Positions 41,202 through 53,022 of a stretch of DNA of 64,000 nt are shown here, in pieces. This stretch comes from Amycolatopsis aidingensis (GTDB taxonomy: Bacteria > Actinomycetota > Actinomycetes > Mycobacteriales > Pseudonocardiaceae), in assembly GCF_018885265.1 (NCBI RefSeq), contig NZ_CP076538.1, positions 2,330,001 through 2,394,000 of the forward strand, given 5' to 3'. Numbering within the stretch: position 1 is the first letter of the stretch; the number at the start of each line of letters is the position of its first letter. A program made the translations under genes and the position numbers. The notes below the pieces were generated by a model, which worked only from the letters and a program-made list of their open reading frames with translations, was not told the origin of the DNA and did no database searches.

Positions 41202-43805
41202 ATGGTGTACGACGAGAGAACGCCTGTTCTGATTGTCGGTGGCGGCCTGGTCGGGTTGTCGGCGGCATTGTTTCTTTCCTGGCACGGCGTGTCGTCGATC
41301 CTGGTCGAACGACATGCGGGTACCTCGATCCACCCGCGGGCATGGGGCTGGTACCCGCGCACGCTGGAACTGCTGCGCATGGTCGGTGTCGAGCGGCAGG
41401 TGATGCGGGAGAGCGCCGGCTTCGTCGGGCACACCTTGAACGGCAAGGTGGAGTCGCTGGCCGGAAAGGAAATCTCGCTCACCACCATCCCCGACCCCGA
41501 GGACGTCAGCGATATGAGCCCGATCGGCCGGGTGGTTTCGCTCAGCCAGGACCGGCTGGAACCGATCCTGCTGGACCGGGCCAAGGAACTCGGTGGCGAG
41601 CTGCGGTTCGGCACCGAGCTGACCGGCCTCGAGCCGGGAACGGACGGGGTCACCGCCACCGTGCGGGTCCGGGAAACCGGGGCGGAGCGCCGGATTCACG
41701 CACAGTACGTGATCGCCGCCGATGGCGGGCACAGCCCGGTCCGGCGGCTGCTCGGGATCGGGCAGCGCGGCCGCGGCATCCTGCGCGACCAGATCAGCAT
41801 CCTGTTCCGCGCCGAGCTGAGCGGCCCGCTCGGTGACCGCAGGTTCGCCGTCTGCCAGGTGGAGAACGACCTGGTGGAGGGCATCCTCGGGCATGACGAC
41901 TCGCTGCGGCAGGGCACGTTGATCGTCACCTACCGCCAGGAAGACGGGGAACGTCCCGAGGACTACGACGAGGAACGGTGCACCGAGCTCGTCCGTGCCG
42001 CGGTCGGCGACCCCGGACTCGAGGTGCGGATCCGCGAGATCCTGCCCTGGCAGATGGCCTCGCTGCATGCCGAGCGGTTCAGCTCCGGCCGGGTGTTCCT
42101 CGCCGGGGACGCGGCGCACCTGCTGCCCCCTGTCGGTGGTTTCGGCGCCAACACCGGAGTGCACGACGTACACAACCTGGCCTGGAAACTCGAAGCCGTA
42201 CTGGCCGGAAAGGCAGGGCCGGAACTACTGGAAACCTACGACCAGGAGCGGCGCCCGGTCGCGGTCGCCACGATCGAGCAGGCCGGCCTGCGGCTGGCCG
42301 CTCGCGGCGGCTTCGCCACCCCGCAGCAGCGGGCGGCACTCGCCGACACGCTGAGCGTCACCTTCGGCTACCGCTACGACTCCGCGGCGCCCGCCTTCCT
42401 CGATCCGCGCGAGCTCACCGGCCAGCCAGGTACCCGCGCCCCGCACATCCCGATCCGGTTGAGCGGGGCCGTGGCCTCCACCCTCGACCTCTTCGGCCGG
42501 AACCCGGTGCTGCTGGCGGGTGCCGACGCGCAGTGGTGCTCGGCGGCGGAGCGACTGCCCCGGACCGTGGACGTGCTGCGCGCTGGCCATGACTTCCAGG
42601 AAACGGGGCGTTCCTGGCACGAGGCGGCCGGGATCGAACCCTCCGGGGCGATCCTGGTCCGGCCGGACGGGTTCGTGTCCTGGCGTTCGATCACCGCCCC
42701 GGAGGGCGACCCGGCCGCCGTGCTGTCCAGGCAACTCGACCGGATGTTCCGCACCAGCACCGAAGCTCCGGTGGACGACCCGCCGCAGATGCTGGCCGGC
42801 CTCCCGCCGAAGCAGCGGTTGCTGTTCCTCACCGTGAGCAGGACGGTCTCCCGATGTGTCTGGGCGCTGGCCGAACTGGGGGTGGCCGACGAGCTCGCCT
42901 GCGGGCCGAAACCGGTGACCGAACTCGCCGACGCGGTGGGCGCGGATCCCGACCTGCTGTACCGGGTCCTGCGCTGCACCGCGACCTTCGACGTCTTCCG
43001 CGAGCTCGCGGGCGGGCGCTTCGCGCTGACGCCAGCGGCGGAGCCGCTGCGCAGGGACGTACCGGGTTCGCTACGCAACCTCGTGCTGCTGGAAGGGCAT
43101 GACCTGTACTGGCGGTCCTACGGCGCGCTGCTGCACAGCCTGCGTACCGGCGAGCCCGCCTTCGACCATGCCTTCGGTACGAGTTTCCAGCCGTACCTGA
43201 ATACCTCACCCGAGGCCGAGACGCTGCTGCGGAAGGCGATGAGCGAGACCAACAGCGGCAAGCCGAACATGCTCACCGAGATGGTCGACCTGAGCTCCTG
43301 CGCCAGCGTCGTCGATATCAACGGGGGAGAGGGGCGGTACCTCGCGGCGTTGCTGATGCAGTACCCCCACTGCACTGGGGTGCTGTTCGGCAGGCCGGGC
43401 GGGTTCGCCGAGGCGGCAAGGGTGTTTGCCGAGCGGGGTGTCGCCGACCGCGCCTGCACGATCACCGGCGACCCGTGCACCGCCGTGCCCGCCGGGCACG
43501 ACGCCTATGTCCTCAAACAGGTGCTGCACGAGCTGGCCGACGAGCAGGCTGTGCGCGTGCTGCGCTCGGTGCGGGCCGCGATCGGCTCCGCGGGGCACTC
43601 GCGGCTGTTCCTGGTCGAGCACCTGGTCGGGATGCAGGACAAGCCGGATATGGCGACCCTGCTGGACGTCGACATGCTGGTGACGACCGGGGGAAGGGAG
43701 CGCTCCCTTGACGACTGGCGGCAACTGGCCGGTGCGGCCGGTTTCCAGGTCGACGACTCCACCGGTGCGCACGGCTGGGCCGTGCTGCGCTGCCGTCCGT
43801 CCTGA
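41202..43805 (+). CDS. FAD hydroxylase fused to a SAM methyltransferase
   Basis: 867 residues. Residues 1-530 are a PgaE/RdmE-type aromatic hydroxylase: [17 protein letters not shown] at 12-28, [18 protein letters not shown] motif [11 protein letters not shown] near 170 and [21 protein letters not shown] near 300. From about 545 comes a winged-helix plus Rossmann methyltransferase: [36 protein letters not shown] near 700 and [15 protein letters not shown] near 770. The join is in one continuous frame with no sign of frameshift. A single protein could hydroxylate and then methylate the polyphenol. The SAM loop (DINGGEG) and the D/E-poor metal site differ from the stand-alone methyltransferase, so the methyltransferase half could be structural. 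Confidence 0.9.
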   Translation: MVYDERTPVLIVGGGLVGLSAALFLSWHGVSSILVERHAGTSIHPRAWGWYPRTLELLRMVGVERQVMRESAGFVGHTLNGKVESLAGKEISLTTIPDPEDVSDMSPIGRVVSLSQDRLEPILLDRAKELGGELRFGTELTGLEPGTDGVTATVRVRETGAERRIHAQYVIAADGGHSPVRRLLGIGQRGRGILRDQISILFRAELSGPLGDRRFAVCQVENDLVEGILGHDDSLRQGTLIVTYRQEDGERPEDYDEERCTELVRAAVGDPGLEVRIREILPWQMASLHAERFSSGRVFLAGDAAHLLPPVGGFGANTGVHDVHNLAWKLEAVLAGKAGPELLETYDQERRPVAVATIEQAGLRLAARGGFATPQQRAALADTLSVTFGYRYDSAAPAFLDPRELTGQPGTRAPHIPIRLSGAVASTLDLFGRNPVLLAGADAQWCSAAERLPRTVDVLRAGHDFQETGRSWHEAAGIEPSGAILVRPDGFVSWRSITAPEGDPAAVLSRQLDRMFRTSTEAPVDDPPQMLAGLPPKQRLLFLTVSRTVSRCVWALAELGVADELACGPKPVTELADAVGADPDLLYRVLRCTATFDVFRELAGGRFALTPAAEPLRRDVPGSLRNLVLLEGHDLYWRSYGALLHSLRTGEPAFDHAFGTSFQPYLNTSPEAETLLRKAMSETNSGKPNMLTEMVDLSSCASVVDINGGEGRYLAALLMQYPHCTGVLFGRPGGFAEAARVFAERGVADRACTITGDPCTAVPAGHDAYVLKQVLHELADEQAVRVLRSVRAAIGSAGHSRLFLVEHLVGMQDKPDMATLLDVDMLVTTGGRERSLDDWRQLAGAAGFQVDDSTGAHGWAVLRCRPS

Positions 43806-43819
43806 GCTGGGGGCTCGCG

Positions 43820-46800
43820 ATGCCTGAACCGATTGCCATCATCGGACTGTCCTGCCGGCTGCCAGGCGCGGCCGATCCCGGCGCGTTCTGGCGGTTGCTC
43901 CGGGACGGTGCGGACGCCGTCACCGAGGTCCCGCAGGACCGCGCGGGAAGCGTGCCACCGGGTACCCGCTTCGGCGGTTTCCTTGACCGGGTCGAGGAGT
44001 TCGACGCGCCGTTCTTCGGCATCTCCGCACGGGAAGCCGGTGTGCTGGACCCGCAGCAGCGGCTGGTGCTCGAGCTGAGCTGGGAGGCGCTGGAGGACGC
44101 GCGAATCGTGCCATCGGCACTGGCCGGCAGTCGCACCGGTGTCTTCGCCGGAGCCATCTGGGACGACTACGCCACCCTGCTCTACGGGCAGGGCGAGAAC
44201 GCCATCACCCAGCACACCATCACCGGGCTGCACCGCGGCATCATCGCCAACCGGGTCTCCTACACCCTGGATCTGCACGGCCCGAGCGTCACCGTGGACT
44301 CCGGCCAGTCCTCCTCGTTGGTCTCGGTCCGGATGGCCGCCGAGAGCCTGCTGCGCGGGGAATGCACCGTGGCCCTCGCGGGCGGGGTGAACCTGAACCT
44401 GGCCCCGCAGAGCACCCTGGGCGCCGCCGAGTTCGGCGCGCTTTCCCCGGACGGCCGCTGCTTCACCTTCGACGCCCGCGCCAACGGCTACGTCCGGGGC
44501 GAGGGCGGCGGCATGGTGGTACTCAAGCCGCTGGAGCAGGCGGTACGGGACGGCGACCGGGTGCACGCCGTCATTCTCGGCGGCGCGGTGAACAACGACG
44601 GCGCCACCGAGGGTCTGACCGTCCCCGGCGAGGCGGCGCAGGCGGATCTGCTGGAGCTGGCCTACCGCGAGTCCGGCATCGAACCCTCCGAAGTGGACTA
44701 TGTAGAGCTGCACGGTAGCGGGACCCCACTCGGGGATCCGGTCGAGGCCGCAGCGCTCGGCTCGGTGCTGGGTGTGCACCGCCCCGAGCACCTTCCGCTG
44801 CGCGTCGGATCGGCGAAGACCAACCTCGGGCACCTGGAGGGGGCGGCCGGGATCGCCGGACTGGTGAAGGCCGTGCTGGCCATCGTCAACCGCCAGCTCC
44901 CGCCGAGCCTGCATTTCGCCGAACCGAACCCCCGCATCCCGCTGCGGCGCCTGCGGCTGGAGGTGCAGCGGGAGCTCGGCCCGTGGCCACGACCGGACCG
45001 GCCGCTGCGGGCGGGCGTGTCCTCCTTCGGGATGGGCGGTACGAACTGCCACCTCGTACTCGGTGAGCCACCGGCGGCCGAACCCCTGGCCGCCCGGCAG
45101 GAGCAGGGGATGACCATCTGGCCGGTTTCCGGCCGCTCGGAGCCCGCGCTGCGGGCGCAGGCGGCGCGTCTGCGTGAGTTCCTTGCCCGCGAGCCGCGGG
45201 CCGGTCAGCACGACATCGGGTTCTCGCTGGCCACCACCCGGTCCGCCTTCGACCGGCGCGCCGCGGTGGTCGCCGCGGATATCGAGGGATTCACCGACGG
45301 GCTGCGCGCACTGGCCGAAGGCGGGCAGGAGCGCGGGCTGGTCACCGGCCGCCCGCGCGCGGGCGAGCTCGCCATGGTGTTCTCCGGGCAGGGCGCGCAA
45401 CGCCCCGATATGGGCAGGCAGCTGCACGCCGCCTTTCCCGCCTTCGCCGCGGAGTTCGACGCGGTATGCGCCCACGCCGACGGCTGGCTGGAGCAGCCAC
45501 TGCGCGAGGTGCTCTGGGGCAGCGATACCGGGGACACCGGGCTGCGTGCCCGCGCCGACTACGCGCAGCTCGGCATGTTCGCGGTGCAGGCCGGCCTGCA
45601 CCAGCTGTTCCGCTCCTGGGGCGTGCGCCCCGGGCTGCTGGCAGGGCATTCGGTCGGCGAGTACGCGGCCGCGTACGTGGCCGGGGTGTTCTCCCTTGCC
45701 GATGCGGTGGCGCTGCTGGCGGCAAGGGCTCGCCTGATGCGGGAACTCCCGGAACCCGGCGCGATGTTCACCGTGCAGGCCACCGAGCAGGAGGTGACCG
45801 GCGCCCTCGCCGGGCGGGTCGATATCGCGGCCGTGAACGACCCGCACACCGTGGTGATCTCCGGGGCGGAAGATGACGCGGCCGACCTGGCCCGCCGGTT
45901 CGCGGAGCGGGGCCGCCGCACCGACCGGCTCGAGGTGAGCCACGCCTTCCACTCCCCGCTGATGGAGCCGATGCTGGCCCAGTTCCGCACCATCGCGGAT
46001 GGGGTGACCTTTCACGGGGCGGCGGACGTTCCGATCGTCTCCTCGGTCACCGGCACGCTGATCGCGGCCGAAGAGCTGTGCTCGGCCGAGTACTGGGTGG
46101 CGCATGTCCGGCGGCCGGTGCGGTTCGCCGACGCCGTGCACACCCTCCGCGAACTCGGGATGTCGGCGCTGCTGGAACTGGGCACCGGTGGCGCGCTGAC
46201 CGTGCTGGCCCGCCGCTGCCTGCCGAACGAGGATGTGGCCGCCGTGCCGAGCCTGCCCGACCGGGCGGAGGAGCGCGGGGTGCGCACCGCGCTGGGCAGG
46301 CTGTTCACGATGGGCGTCGAGGTGGACTGGCCGGCCGTGTTCGGCGACCGGGCGCGGGCGGTGGACCTGCCGACGTACCCGTTCCAGCGCCGGAGCTACT
46401 GGCTGCCCGGCGGGGACCGGCAGCCGGTCCCCGGGCAGCGGGAACCGGAGCCGGATGAGCCCGCCGAGCCGGGTGGGCTGCCTGCGCTGGCCGGTCTCGG
46501 CCGGGCCGGGCAGTGGCGCGCGCTGGTCGACCTGGTGAACCGGACGGTCGCGCTCGTGCTCGGCGAGGATGCCGAGGGCGTGGCGGACCGGGTGGACGAG
46601 CGGACCACCTTCAAGGACCTCGGCTTCAACTCGCTGATGTCGGTGGAACTGTGCGGCAAGCTCGGCGAGGCCGCCGGGCTCGACCTGCCGACCACCCTGC
46701 TGTTCGACCATCCGACCCCGGCGCTGCTGGTGGAGCACCTGCACGGGCTGCTGGTGCCGAGCCAGGAGCAGGCCGGTGCCGGCACCGCAGGCACCGGGGC

Positions 46801-49800
46801 CGAGCCGGGGGAGCCGATCGCGATCGTGGCGATGAGCTGCCGGTACCCTGGGCAGGTTCGGAGCCCGGCCGACCTGTGGCGGGTGGTGTCCGATGGCAGG
46901 CATGTGCTCGGCGAGTTCCCCGCCGACCGGGGCTGGGACCTGGACGAGCTGTTCGACCATGACCCGGACACCCCGGGCCGGTCCTACCTGCGGCACGGCG
47001 GATTCCTGGAGGACGCGGGCCTGTTCGACCACGAGTTCTTCGGGATCAGCCCGCGCGAGGCCACGGCGATGGACCCGCAACAGCGGCTGGTGCTGGAGGC
47101 ATCCTGGGAGGCATTCGAGCGGGCGGGCCGGGACCCGGACTCGCTGGACCGCGACCGGGTGGGGGTGTTCCTCGGCGCGACCGCGCAGGAGTACGGCCCC
47201 CGGTTGCACGAGAGCGCCGAGGGCTTCGACGGTTACCGGCTCACCGGCAGCACTCCCAGCGTGGCCTCCGGCCGGGTCGCCTACACCTTCGGGTTCGGCG
47301 GCCCCGCCGTCACGGTGGACACCGCCTGCTCGTCCTCGCTGGTGGCGGTGCATCTGGCAAGCCAGGCGCTGCGCAACGGCGAGTGCTCGCTGGCACTGGC
47401 CGGCGGGGTGACGGTGCTGGCCACCCCCGGTATGTTCGTCGAGTTCAGCAGGCAGCGCGGGCTCGCCCCGGACGGCCGCTGCAAGGCCTTCGCCGCGGGC
47501 GCCGACGGCACCGTCTGGGCCGAGGGTGCCGGCGTGCTGCTGCTGGAGCGGCTCTCCGACGCGCGCCGCCACGAGCACCCGGTGCTGGCCGTGATCCGCG
47601 GCAGCGCGGTGAACTCCGACGGCGCCAGCAACGGCCTCGCGGCGCCGAACGGCCTTGCGCAGCAGCGCGTCATCCGGCAGGCGCTGCGCGACGCCGCCCT
47701 CGATCCCTCCGAAGTGGACGCCGTGGAGGCGCATGGCACCGGAACCAGCCTCGGCGACCCGATCGAGGCACGGGCGCTGATCGATACCTACGGCAGGGAT
47801 AGGGATCCCGGAAGGCCACTGTGGATCGGATCGTTGAAGTCCAACCTCGGGCACACCCAGGCCGCGGCCGGGGTCGGCGGGCTGATCAAGATGGTGCAGG
47901 CGATGCGGCACGGGGTGCTGCCGCGGACCCTGCACGTGGACGAGCCATCCCCGCACGTGCCATGGGACCAGGCCCCCGTCCGGCTGCTGACCGAGCAGAT
48001 GGACTGGCCGGGTGATGGCAGGCCGCGCCGGGCCGCCGTGTCCTCCTTCGGGATCAGCGGTACCAACGCACACGTGCTGCTGGAGCAGGTTCGGCAGACC
48101 GCGCCCGCCACCGGACCGGCGCAGACCGGGGTACTGCCGTTCCTGCTCAGCGCCAGGAACGAAGGCGCGCTGCGGGAGCAGGCAGGGCGGCTGAGCGGGC
48201 ACCTGCGGGCCGAACCCGCGCTCGAGCGGGCCGAGATCGGCCGCACTCTGGCCACCGGCAGGGCCACCTTCGGCCACCGGGCGGCGATCGTGGCCGCGGA
48301 CCGGGAGGAGCTGCTGGCCGGGCTGGACGCCCTGGCCGCGGGTGAACCGGCCGGCCAGCTGCTGCGTGGAACGGCACTGGCGAACCGGATCGTCTTCGTG
48401 TTCCCCGGCCAGGGGTCGCAGTGGCAGGGGATGGCGCTGGACCTGCTGGAAGCCTCCCCGGTGTTCGCGGACCGGATGGCGGAGTGCGCGGACGCGCTGA
48501 GCCGGTTCGTGGACTGGCGGCTGCTGGACGTGCTGCGCGGCACGGCGGGTGCGCCCGCGCTGAGCAGGGTGGACGTCGTGCAGCCCGCGTTGTTCGCCGT
48601 CATGGTCTCGCTGGCCGCGGTGTGGCAGGCGCACGGCGTGCGGCCGGACGCGGTCGTCGGCCACTCGCAGGGCGAGATCGCGGCCGCGCAGGTGGCCGGT
48701 GCGCTGTCCATCGAGGACGCCGCGCGGGTGGTAGCGCTGCGCAGCAAGGCGATCGCGGCGCTGGCTGGCACCGGGGGCATGGCCAGCCTCGCGCTTGCCG
48801 AGGACGAGGTGCGGGCGCGGCTGGCCGCATCCGACGGCGAGGCGCATATCGCCGCGGTGAACGGGCCCGGCTCCACCGTGGTGGCCGGGGACGCCGGGGC
48901 GCTGGAGCGGCTGGTCGCCGGCTGCCATGCCGCCGGCATCTCGGCCCGCCTGATCGAGGTCGACTACGCCTCGCACACCCCGGCCGTCGAGGTCCTGCGC
49001 GAGCGGCTCGCCCAGGACCTCGACGGGATCACTCCCGCCAAGGCGAGCATCCCGTTCGTCTCCACGGTGACCGGCGAGGAGCTGGACACCACGACGCTGG
49101 ACGCCGGGTACTGGTACCGCAACCTCCGGTCCCCGGTGCGGTTCGGGGACGCGATCCGGCGGCTGAGCGAGCGGGGGCACGAGCTTTTCCTCGAGATCAG
49201 CCCGCATCCGGTGCTCACCATCGGAGTGGAGGAGACGATCGAGGCCGCGGGCACAAGGGGCCGGGCGCTCGGCACGCTGCGCAGGGAGGAGGGCGACCGG
49301 CGCCGGTTGCTGACCTCGCTGGCGGAGGCCCATGTGCACGGCGCCGCCGTCCGGTGGGACTCGGTGTTCCCCGGCTCCGGTGCCATGCCGGCCGACCTGC
49401 CGACATATGCGTTCCAGCGCAGGCGGCACTGGCTGCCCGCGGGCCGGGCCGATGGTGGTGGGCTGGCGGCGGCCGGGCTGGCCGCGGCTGAGCACCCGCT
49501 GCTGGGTGCGGAGGTCGAGCTGCCGGACCGGGCGGCGACCGTGCTGACCGGGCGGCTGTCCACGCGGACGCATCCCTGGCTGGCCGACCACGCGGTGTCC
49601 GGGACGGTGTTGCTGCCCGGCACCGCCTTCGCCGAACTGGCCCTGCATGCCGGTGCCCGCCTCGGCTGCACCCAGCTGGTCGAGCTCACCCTGGAGGCAC
49701 CGATGCCCCTGCCGGAGACCGGTGCCGTCGCGCTGCGGGTCACCGTGGGGGCGCCGGACGAGACCGGCAGGCGGGACCTGAGCCTGCACTCCCGGCCGGA

Positions 49801-52800
49801 GGGCGCGGCCGAGGGGTCGTGGACCCGGCACGCCACGGCGGTACTCACCGCGGCGGTGCCCGCACCGGCCGCCGGGCCTGCCGAGTGGCCGCCCGCAGGC
49901 GCGCGACGGCTCGACTCGGCGGACACCTACGAGCGGCTGGGGGAGCGCGGCTATGGCTACGGCCCCGCCTTTCGTTGCCTGCACGCGGTGTGGCGCAGGG
50001 ACGAGGAGATCTTCGCCGAGCTCGCCCTGCCGGAGGAGCAGGCAGGGCAGGCGGCAGGCTACGAGCTGCATCCCGCCCTGCTGGACGCGGCCCTGCACGC
50101 GGCCCTGCGGTTCGGGCCCTTCGCCGAGGACACCGGGATCCGGCTGCCGTTCACGCTGGAAGGGGTGGCGCTGCACGCGACCGGACAGTCCCGGCTGCGG
50201 GTGCGGATCACCCCGGCCGGGCCGGACGCCATCGCGCTCACCGCCGCCAACGCCACCGGCCCGGTGCTCTCGATCGACCGGCTGGTGCTGCGGTCGGCCC
50301 GCCCCGGACAGCTCGAGGTGGCTGGCGATCCCGCGACGGAGCCGCTGTACTGGATGGACTGGGTGCCGGTGCCTGCCCCTGCGAGCTCCCCGGTGCGCAG
50401 CTGGACCGTGGTCTGCGCGGCCGGGGACGAGCTCGGGGCGGGCCTGTGGCCACCACCGCACCGCGACCTCGGTGGCCTGGCGGCCTCGCTCGGGCGGGGC
50501 CCGGCGCCGGACGTGGTCTTCCTGGCCTGCCCAAGGGAACCGGCCGCGGACGGCGAGCTTCCCACGGTGGCCGGGTCGATCGCCGCCACCGTGCTCGAGT
50601 CGCTGCGGACCTGGCTGGAGGACCGCCGGTTCGCCGACTCCAAACTGGTGCTCGTCACCAGGGCGGCGGTGGCCGCGGCCGGCCGGTACGAGCCGGACGG
50701 GCTGGCGCAGGCCGCGGTATGGGGGCTGGTGCGCTCGGCACAGTCGGAGCACCCTGGCCGGATCACGCTGCTGGACATCGGCGGTGAGCGCGCCGGGCAG
50801 GAGGTTCCGCTGGACACCATCGCCTCGGCGGTGGCATGGGACGAGCCGCAGCTGGCCGTGCGGGACGGTGTCGTCCAGGTGCCGAGGCTGGCCAGGGCCG
50901 CAACGCACGGCGCGCTCCGGCCGCGGGCGGGGCAGGCCTGGCGGCTGGACGTACGGTCTCCCGGCAGCCTGGACAACCTGTCCCTGCTGCCCGCCGCGGA
51001 GGCGAGCGCGCCACTGGCCGAGGGGCAGGTGCGGATCGAGGTCCGTGCCGCCGGGGTGAACTTCCGCGATCTGGTCGTCGCGCTGGGCATGGTCGGCACC
51101 GAGACCGGGATGGGGATCGAGGGCGCCGGCGTCGTGCTGGAGACCGGGCCGGGGGTCACCGGCTGCGCCGCCGGCGACCACGTGTTCGGCATGTTCGACG
51201 GTGCCTTCGGCCCGCTGGCGGTCGCCGATCACCGCAAGATCCGCCCGATACCGGGAACCTGGTCCTTCGAGCAGGCGGCCGCGGTCCCGATCGCGTTCCT
51301 CACCGCGTATCAGGGACTGGTGGACGTCGCGGCGCTGCGCCCGGGGGAGTCGGTGCTGATCCACGGCGCGACCGGCGGGGTCGGCATGGCGGCGGTGCAA
51401 CTGGCCCGCCAGCTGGGTGCCGAGGTGTTCGGCACGGCGAGCCGGGCCAAATGGGAAACGCTGCGCGCGATGGGGCTGGACGAGGACCACATCGCGTCCT
51501 CGCGCTCGATCGACTTCGAGGCGAAGTTCCGGCATGCCACCGGCGGCCGTGGGGTGGACGTGGTGCTGAACTCGCTCGCCGGGGAGTTCGTCGACGCCTC
51601 GCTGCGGCTGTTGCGGCCCGGCGGCAGGCTGGCCGAGATGGGCAAGACCGACATCCGGGACCCCGAGCGGGTGGCCGCGGGCTACTCCGGCGTGCGCTAC
51701 CAGGCGTTCAACCTGCCCGATGTGCCACCGGACCGGGTGCGCTCCATGCTCGATCACGTGCTGGGGCTGTTCCAGGCAGGCGCGCTGAGCCTGCTGCCGG
51801 TGCGCACCCAGGACGTGCGGCGCGCTCCCGAGGCCCTGCGTTTCCTCAGCCAGGCAAGGCATATCGGCAAGCTGGTGCTGACCATACCGCGCAGGCCGCG
51901 GTCCGATGGCACCGTGCTGATCACCGGCGGGACCGGCACGCTCGGCGGGCTGCTGGCGCGCCATCTGGTCACCGCGCACGGCGTCCGCAGGCTCGTGCTC
52001 ACCAGCAGGCGGGGCGCGGATGCGCCGGGCGCGGCCGAGCTGGCGGCGGAACTGACCGCGCTCGGTGCCGAGGTGCGGATCGTCGCCTGCGAGGTGACCG
52101 ACCGGTCGGCGCTGGCGAGGGTGCTGGCGGAGATTCCGCGGCGGCACCCGCTCACCGGTGTGGTGCACGCGGCCGGGGTACTCGACGACGCCCCGGTGTC
52201 CGCGCTGACCGGGCAGCGGCTGGACCACGTGTTCCGGCCGAAGGCGCATGCGGCCTGGATCCTGCACGAGCTGACCAGGGATCTGGATCTGTCCATGTTC
52301 GTGCTGTTCTCCTCCGCTTCCGGCCTGCTCGGCGAGGCCGGCCAGGCCAACTACGCCGCAGCGAACGCCTTCCTGGACGCCCTGGCCTGGCACCGGCGCG
52401 CCCACGGCCTGCCTGCCACCGCGCTGGCGTGGGGGCTGTGGGAACAGCGCACCGGGATGACCGAGGGTCTGAGCGCGACGGACCTCGCCCGGCTGCGCCG
52501 GTCCGGGATGGCCCAGCTGGAGTCGGAGCGGGCGCTTGCCATGTTCGACCTGGCCTGCGAGCTGGACGAACCCGTGCTCGCCCCGCTGGAGCTGGACCTC
52601 GAGGCCGTGCGCTCGGCTGGCGGCCCGGTGCCCGCGCTGCTGCGCGGCCTGCTGCGCCGCAACACCCGCCCCGCACCTCCGCGGGGCGCCGATGCGGACG
52701 GCGACGGCGAGGCCTCGCTGTCCGAGCGCCTTTCCACCATGCCCGAGGAGGAACGCCACCAGGTGCTGCTGCGCCTGGTCTGCGATCAGGCGGCGGCCGT

Positions 52801-52993
52801 GCTCGGACACCTCGACACGGACGAGGCGATCCGGCCCGAGCAGGACTTCGACGATCTGGGCTTCGACTCGCTGGCTTCGGTGGAACTGCGCAACCGGCTG
52901 AACGCCGTGACCGGGCTGCGGCTGGCCTCGAACGCGGTGGTGGACTCGCCGAACCCGCTGGCGCTGGTGCGGCGGTTGCTGGCGGCTCTCTAG
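43820..52993 (+). CDS. Bimodular type I PKS, KSQ-AT-ACP-KS-AT-DH-ER-KR-ACP
   Basis: 3057 residues. Loading module: KS 1-415 with Gln163 in VDSGQSSSL in place of Cys (KSQ decarboxylase), AT 520-860 with GHSVGE and HAFH (malonyl type), ACP 905-975 (LGFNSLMS). Module 1: KS 997-1425 with active Cys in [11 protein letters not shown] 1525-1875 with GHSQGE and YASH (methylmalonyl type), DH 1892-2170 with [10 protein letters not shown] and LLDAALH, ER 2375-2690 with [14 protein letters not shown] 2698-2925 with TGGTGTLGG, Ser-Tyr-Asn set and LDD (B-type), ACP 2975-3055 (LGFDSLAS). All reductive sites look intact and there is no thioesterase. Predicted product: 2-methylbutyryl-ACP, which needs transfer to another protein, most simply as starter for the type II PKS. 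Confidence 0.95.
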   Translation: MPEPIAIIGLSCRLPGAADPGAFWRLLRDGADAVTEVPQDRAGSVPPGTRFGGFLDRVEEFDAPFFGISAREAGVLDPQQRLVLELSWEALEDARIVPSALAGSRTGVFAGAIWDDYATLLYGQGENAITQHTITGLHRGIIANRVSYTLDLHGPSVTVDSGQSSSLVSVRMAAESLLRGECTVALAGGVNLNLAPQSTLGAAEFGALSPDGRCFTFDARANGYVRGEGGGMVVLKPLEQAVRDGDRVHAVILGGAVNNDGATEGLTVPGEAAQADLLELAYRESGIEPSEVDYVELHGSGTPLGDPVEAAALGSVLGVHRPEHLPLRVGSAKTNLGHLEGAAGIAGLVKAVLAIVNRQLPPSLHFAEPNPRIPLRRLRLEVQRELGPWPRPDRPLRAGVSSFGMGGTNCHLVLGEPPAAEPLAARQEQGMTIWPVSGRSEPALRAQAARLREFLAREPRAGQHDIGFSLATTRSAFDRRAAVVAADIEGFTDGLRALAEGGQERGLVTGRPRAGELAMVFSGQGAQRPDMGRQLHAAFPAFAAEFDAVCAHADGWLEQPLREVLWGSDTGDTGLRARADYAQLGMFAVQAGLHQLFRSWGVRPGLLAGHSVGEYAAAYVAGVFSLADAVALLAARARLMRELPEPGAMFTVQATEQEVTGALAGRVDIAAVNDPHTVVISGAEDDAADLARRFAERGRRTDRLEVSHAFHSPLMEPMLAQFRTIADGVTFHGAADVPIVSSVTGTLIAAEELCSAEYWVAHVRRPVRFADAVHTLRELGMSALLELGTGGALTVLARRCLPNEDVAAVPSLPDRAEERGVRTALGRLFTMGVEVDWPAVFGDRARAVDLPTYPFQRRSYWLPGGDRQPVPGQREPEPDEPAEPGGLPALAGLGRAGQWRALVDLVNRTVALVLGEDAEGVADRVDERTTFKDLGFNSLMSVELCGKLGEAAGLDLPTTLLFDHPTPALLVEHLHGLLVPSQEQAGAGTAGTGAEPGEPIAIVAMSCRYPGQVRSPADLWRVVSDGRHVLGEFPADRGWDLDELFDHDPDTPGRSYLRHGGFLEDAGLFDHEFFGISPREATAMDPQQRLVLEASWEAFERAGRDPDSLDRDRVGVFLGATAQEYGPRLHESAEGFDGYRLTGSTPSVASGRVAYTFGFGGPAVTVDTACSSSLVAVHLASQALRNGECSLALAGGVTVLATPGMFVEFSRQRGLAPDGRCKAFAAGADGTVWAEGAGVLLLERLSDARRHEHPVLAVIRGSAVNSDGASNGLAAPNGLAQQRVIRQALRDAALDPSEVDAVEAHGTGTSLGDPIEARALIDTYGRDRDPGRPLWIGSLKSNLGHTQAAAGVGGLIKMVQAMRHGVLPRTLHVDEPSPHVPWDQAPVRLLTEQMDWPGDGRPRRAAVSSFGISGTNAHVLLEQVRQTAPATGPAQTGVLPFLLSARNEGALREQAGRLSGHLRAEPALERAEIGRTLATGRATFGHRAAIVAADREELLAGLDALAAGEPAGQLLRGTALANRIVFVFPGQGSQWQGMALDLLEASPVFADRMAECADALSRFVDWRLLDVLRGTAGAPALSRVDVVQPALFAVMVSLAAVWQAHGVRPDAVVGHSQGEIAAAQVAGALSIEDAARVVALRSKAIAALAGTGGMASLALAEDEVRARLAASDGEAHIAAVNGPGSTVVAGDAGALERLVAGCHAAGISARLIEVDYASHTPAVEVLRERLAQDLDGITPAKASIPFVSTVTGEELDTTTLDAGYWYRNLRSPVRFGDAIRRLSERGHELFLEISPHPVLTIGVEETIEAAGTRGRALGTLRREEGDRRRLLTSLAEAHVHGAAVRWDSVFPGSGAMPADLPTYAFQRRRHWLPAGRADGGGLAAAGLAAAEHPLLGAEVELPDRAATVLTGRLSTRTHPWLADHAVSGTVLLPGTAFAELALHAGARLGCTQLVELTLEAPMPLPETGAVALRVTVGAPDETGRRDLSLHSRPEGAAEGSWTRHATAVLTAAVPAPAAGPAEWPPAGARRLDSADTYERLGERGYGYGPAFRCLHAVWRRDEEIFAELALPEEQAGQAAGYELHPALLDAALHAALRFGPFAEDTGIRLPFTLEGVALHATGQSRLRVRITPAGPDAIALTAANATGPVLSIDRLVLRSARPGQLEVAGDPATEPLYWMDWVPVPAPASSPVRSWTVVCAAGDELGAGLWPPPHRDLGGLAASLGRGPAPDVVFLACPREPAADGELPTVAGSIAATVLESLRTWLEDRRFADSKLVLVTRAAVAAAGRYEPDGLAQAAVWGLVRSAQSEHPGRITLLDIGGERAGQEVPLDTIASAVAWDEPQLAVRDGVVQVPRLARAATHGALRPRAGQAWRLDVRSPGSLDNLSLLPAAEASAPLAEGQVRIEVRAAGVNFRDLVVALGMVGTETGMGIEGAGVVLETGPGVTGCAAGDHVFGMFDGAFGPLAVADHRKIRPIPGTWSFEQAAAVPIAFLTAYQGLVDVAALRPGESVLIHGATGGVGMAAVQLARQLGAEVFGTASRAKWETLRAMGLDEDHIASSRSIDFEAKFRHATGGRGVDVVLNSLAGEFVDASLRLLRPGGRLAEMGKTDIRDPERVAAGYSGVRYQAFNLPDVPPDRVRSMLDHVLGLFQAGALSLLPVRTQDVRRAPEALRFLSQARHIGKLVLTIPRRPRSDGTVLITGGTGTLGGLLARHLVTAHGVRRLVLTSRRGADAPGAAELAAELTALGAEVRIVACEVTDRSALARVLAEIPRRHPLTGVVHAAGVLDDAPVSALTGQRLDHVFRPKAHAAWILHELTRDLDLSMFVLFSSASGLLGEAGQANYAAANAFLDALAWHRRAHGLPATALAWGLWEQRTGMTEGLSATDLARLRRSGMAQLESERALAMFDLACELDEPVLAPLELDLEAVRSAGGPVPALLRGLLRRNTRPAPPRGADADGDGEASLSERLSTMPEEERHQVLLRLVCDQAAAVLGHLDTDEAIRPEQDFDDLGFDSLASVELRNRLNAVTGLRLASNAVVDSPNPLALVRRLLAAL

Positions 52994-53022
52994 GGAGCCC
53001 GCGGGCTAGCGAGCCTGCGGGG

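Noticed and set aside
44281..44330. First KS of the type I PKS as a dead or degraded domain because Cys is missing
   Set aside because: The replacement is Gln within an otherwise intact motif, the known KSQ decarboxylase signature of loading modules.
43505..52810. A 3101-codon open frame on the - strand opposite the type I PKS
   Set aside because: It mirrors the codon phase of the high-GC PKS gene, has low-complexity Arg/His/Pro/Gln-rich sequence and no domains; a typical antisense shadow.
52980..53022. Dyad AGCCCGCGGGCT between the type I PKS and M24 genes as a terminator
   Set aside because: A perfect palindrome with no loop and no extended stem; too weak to call.
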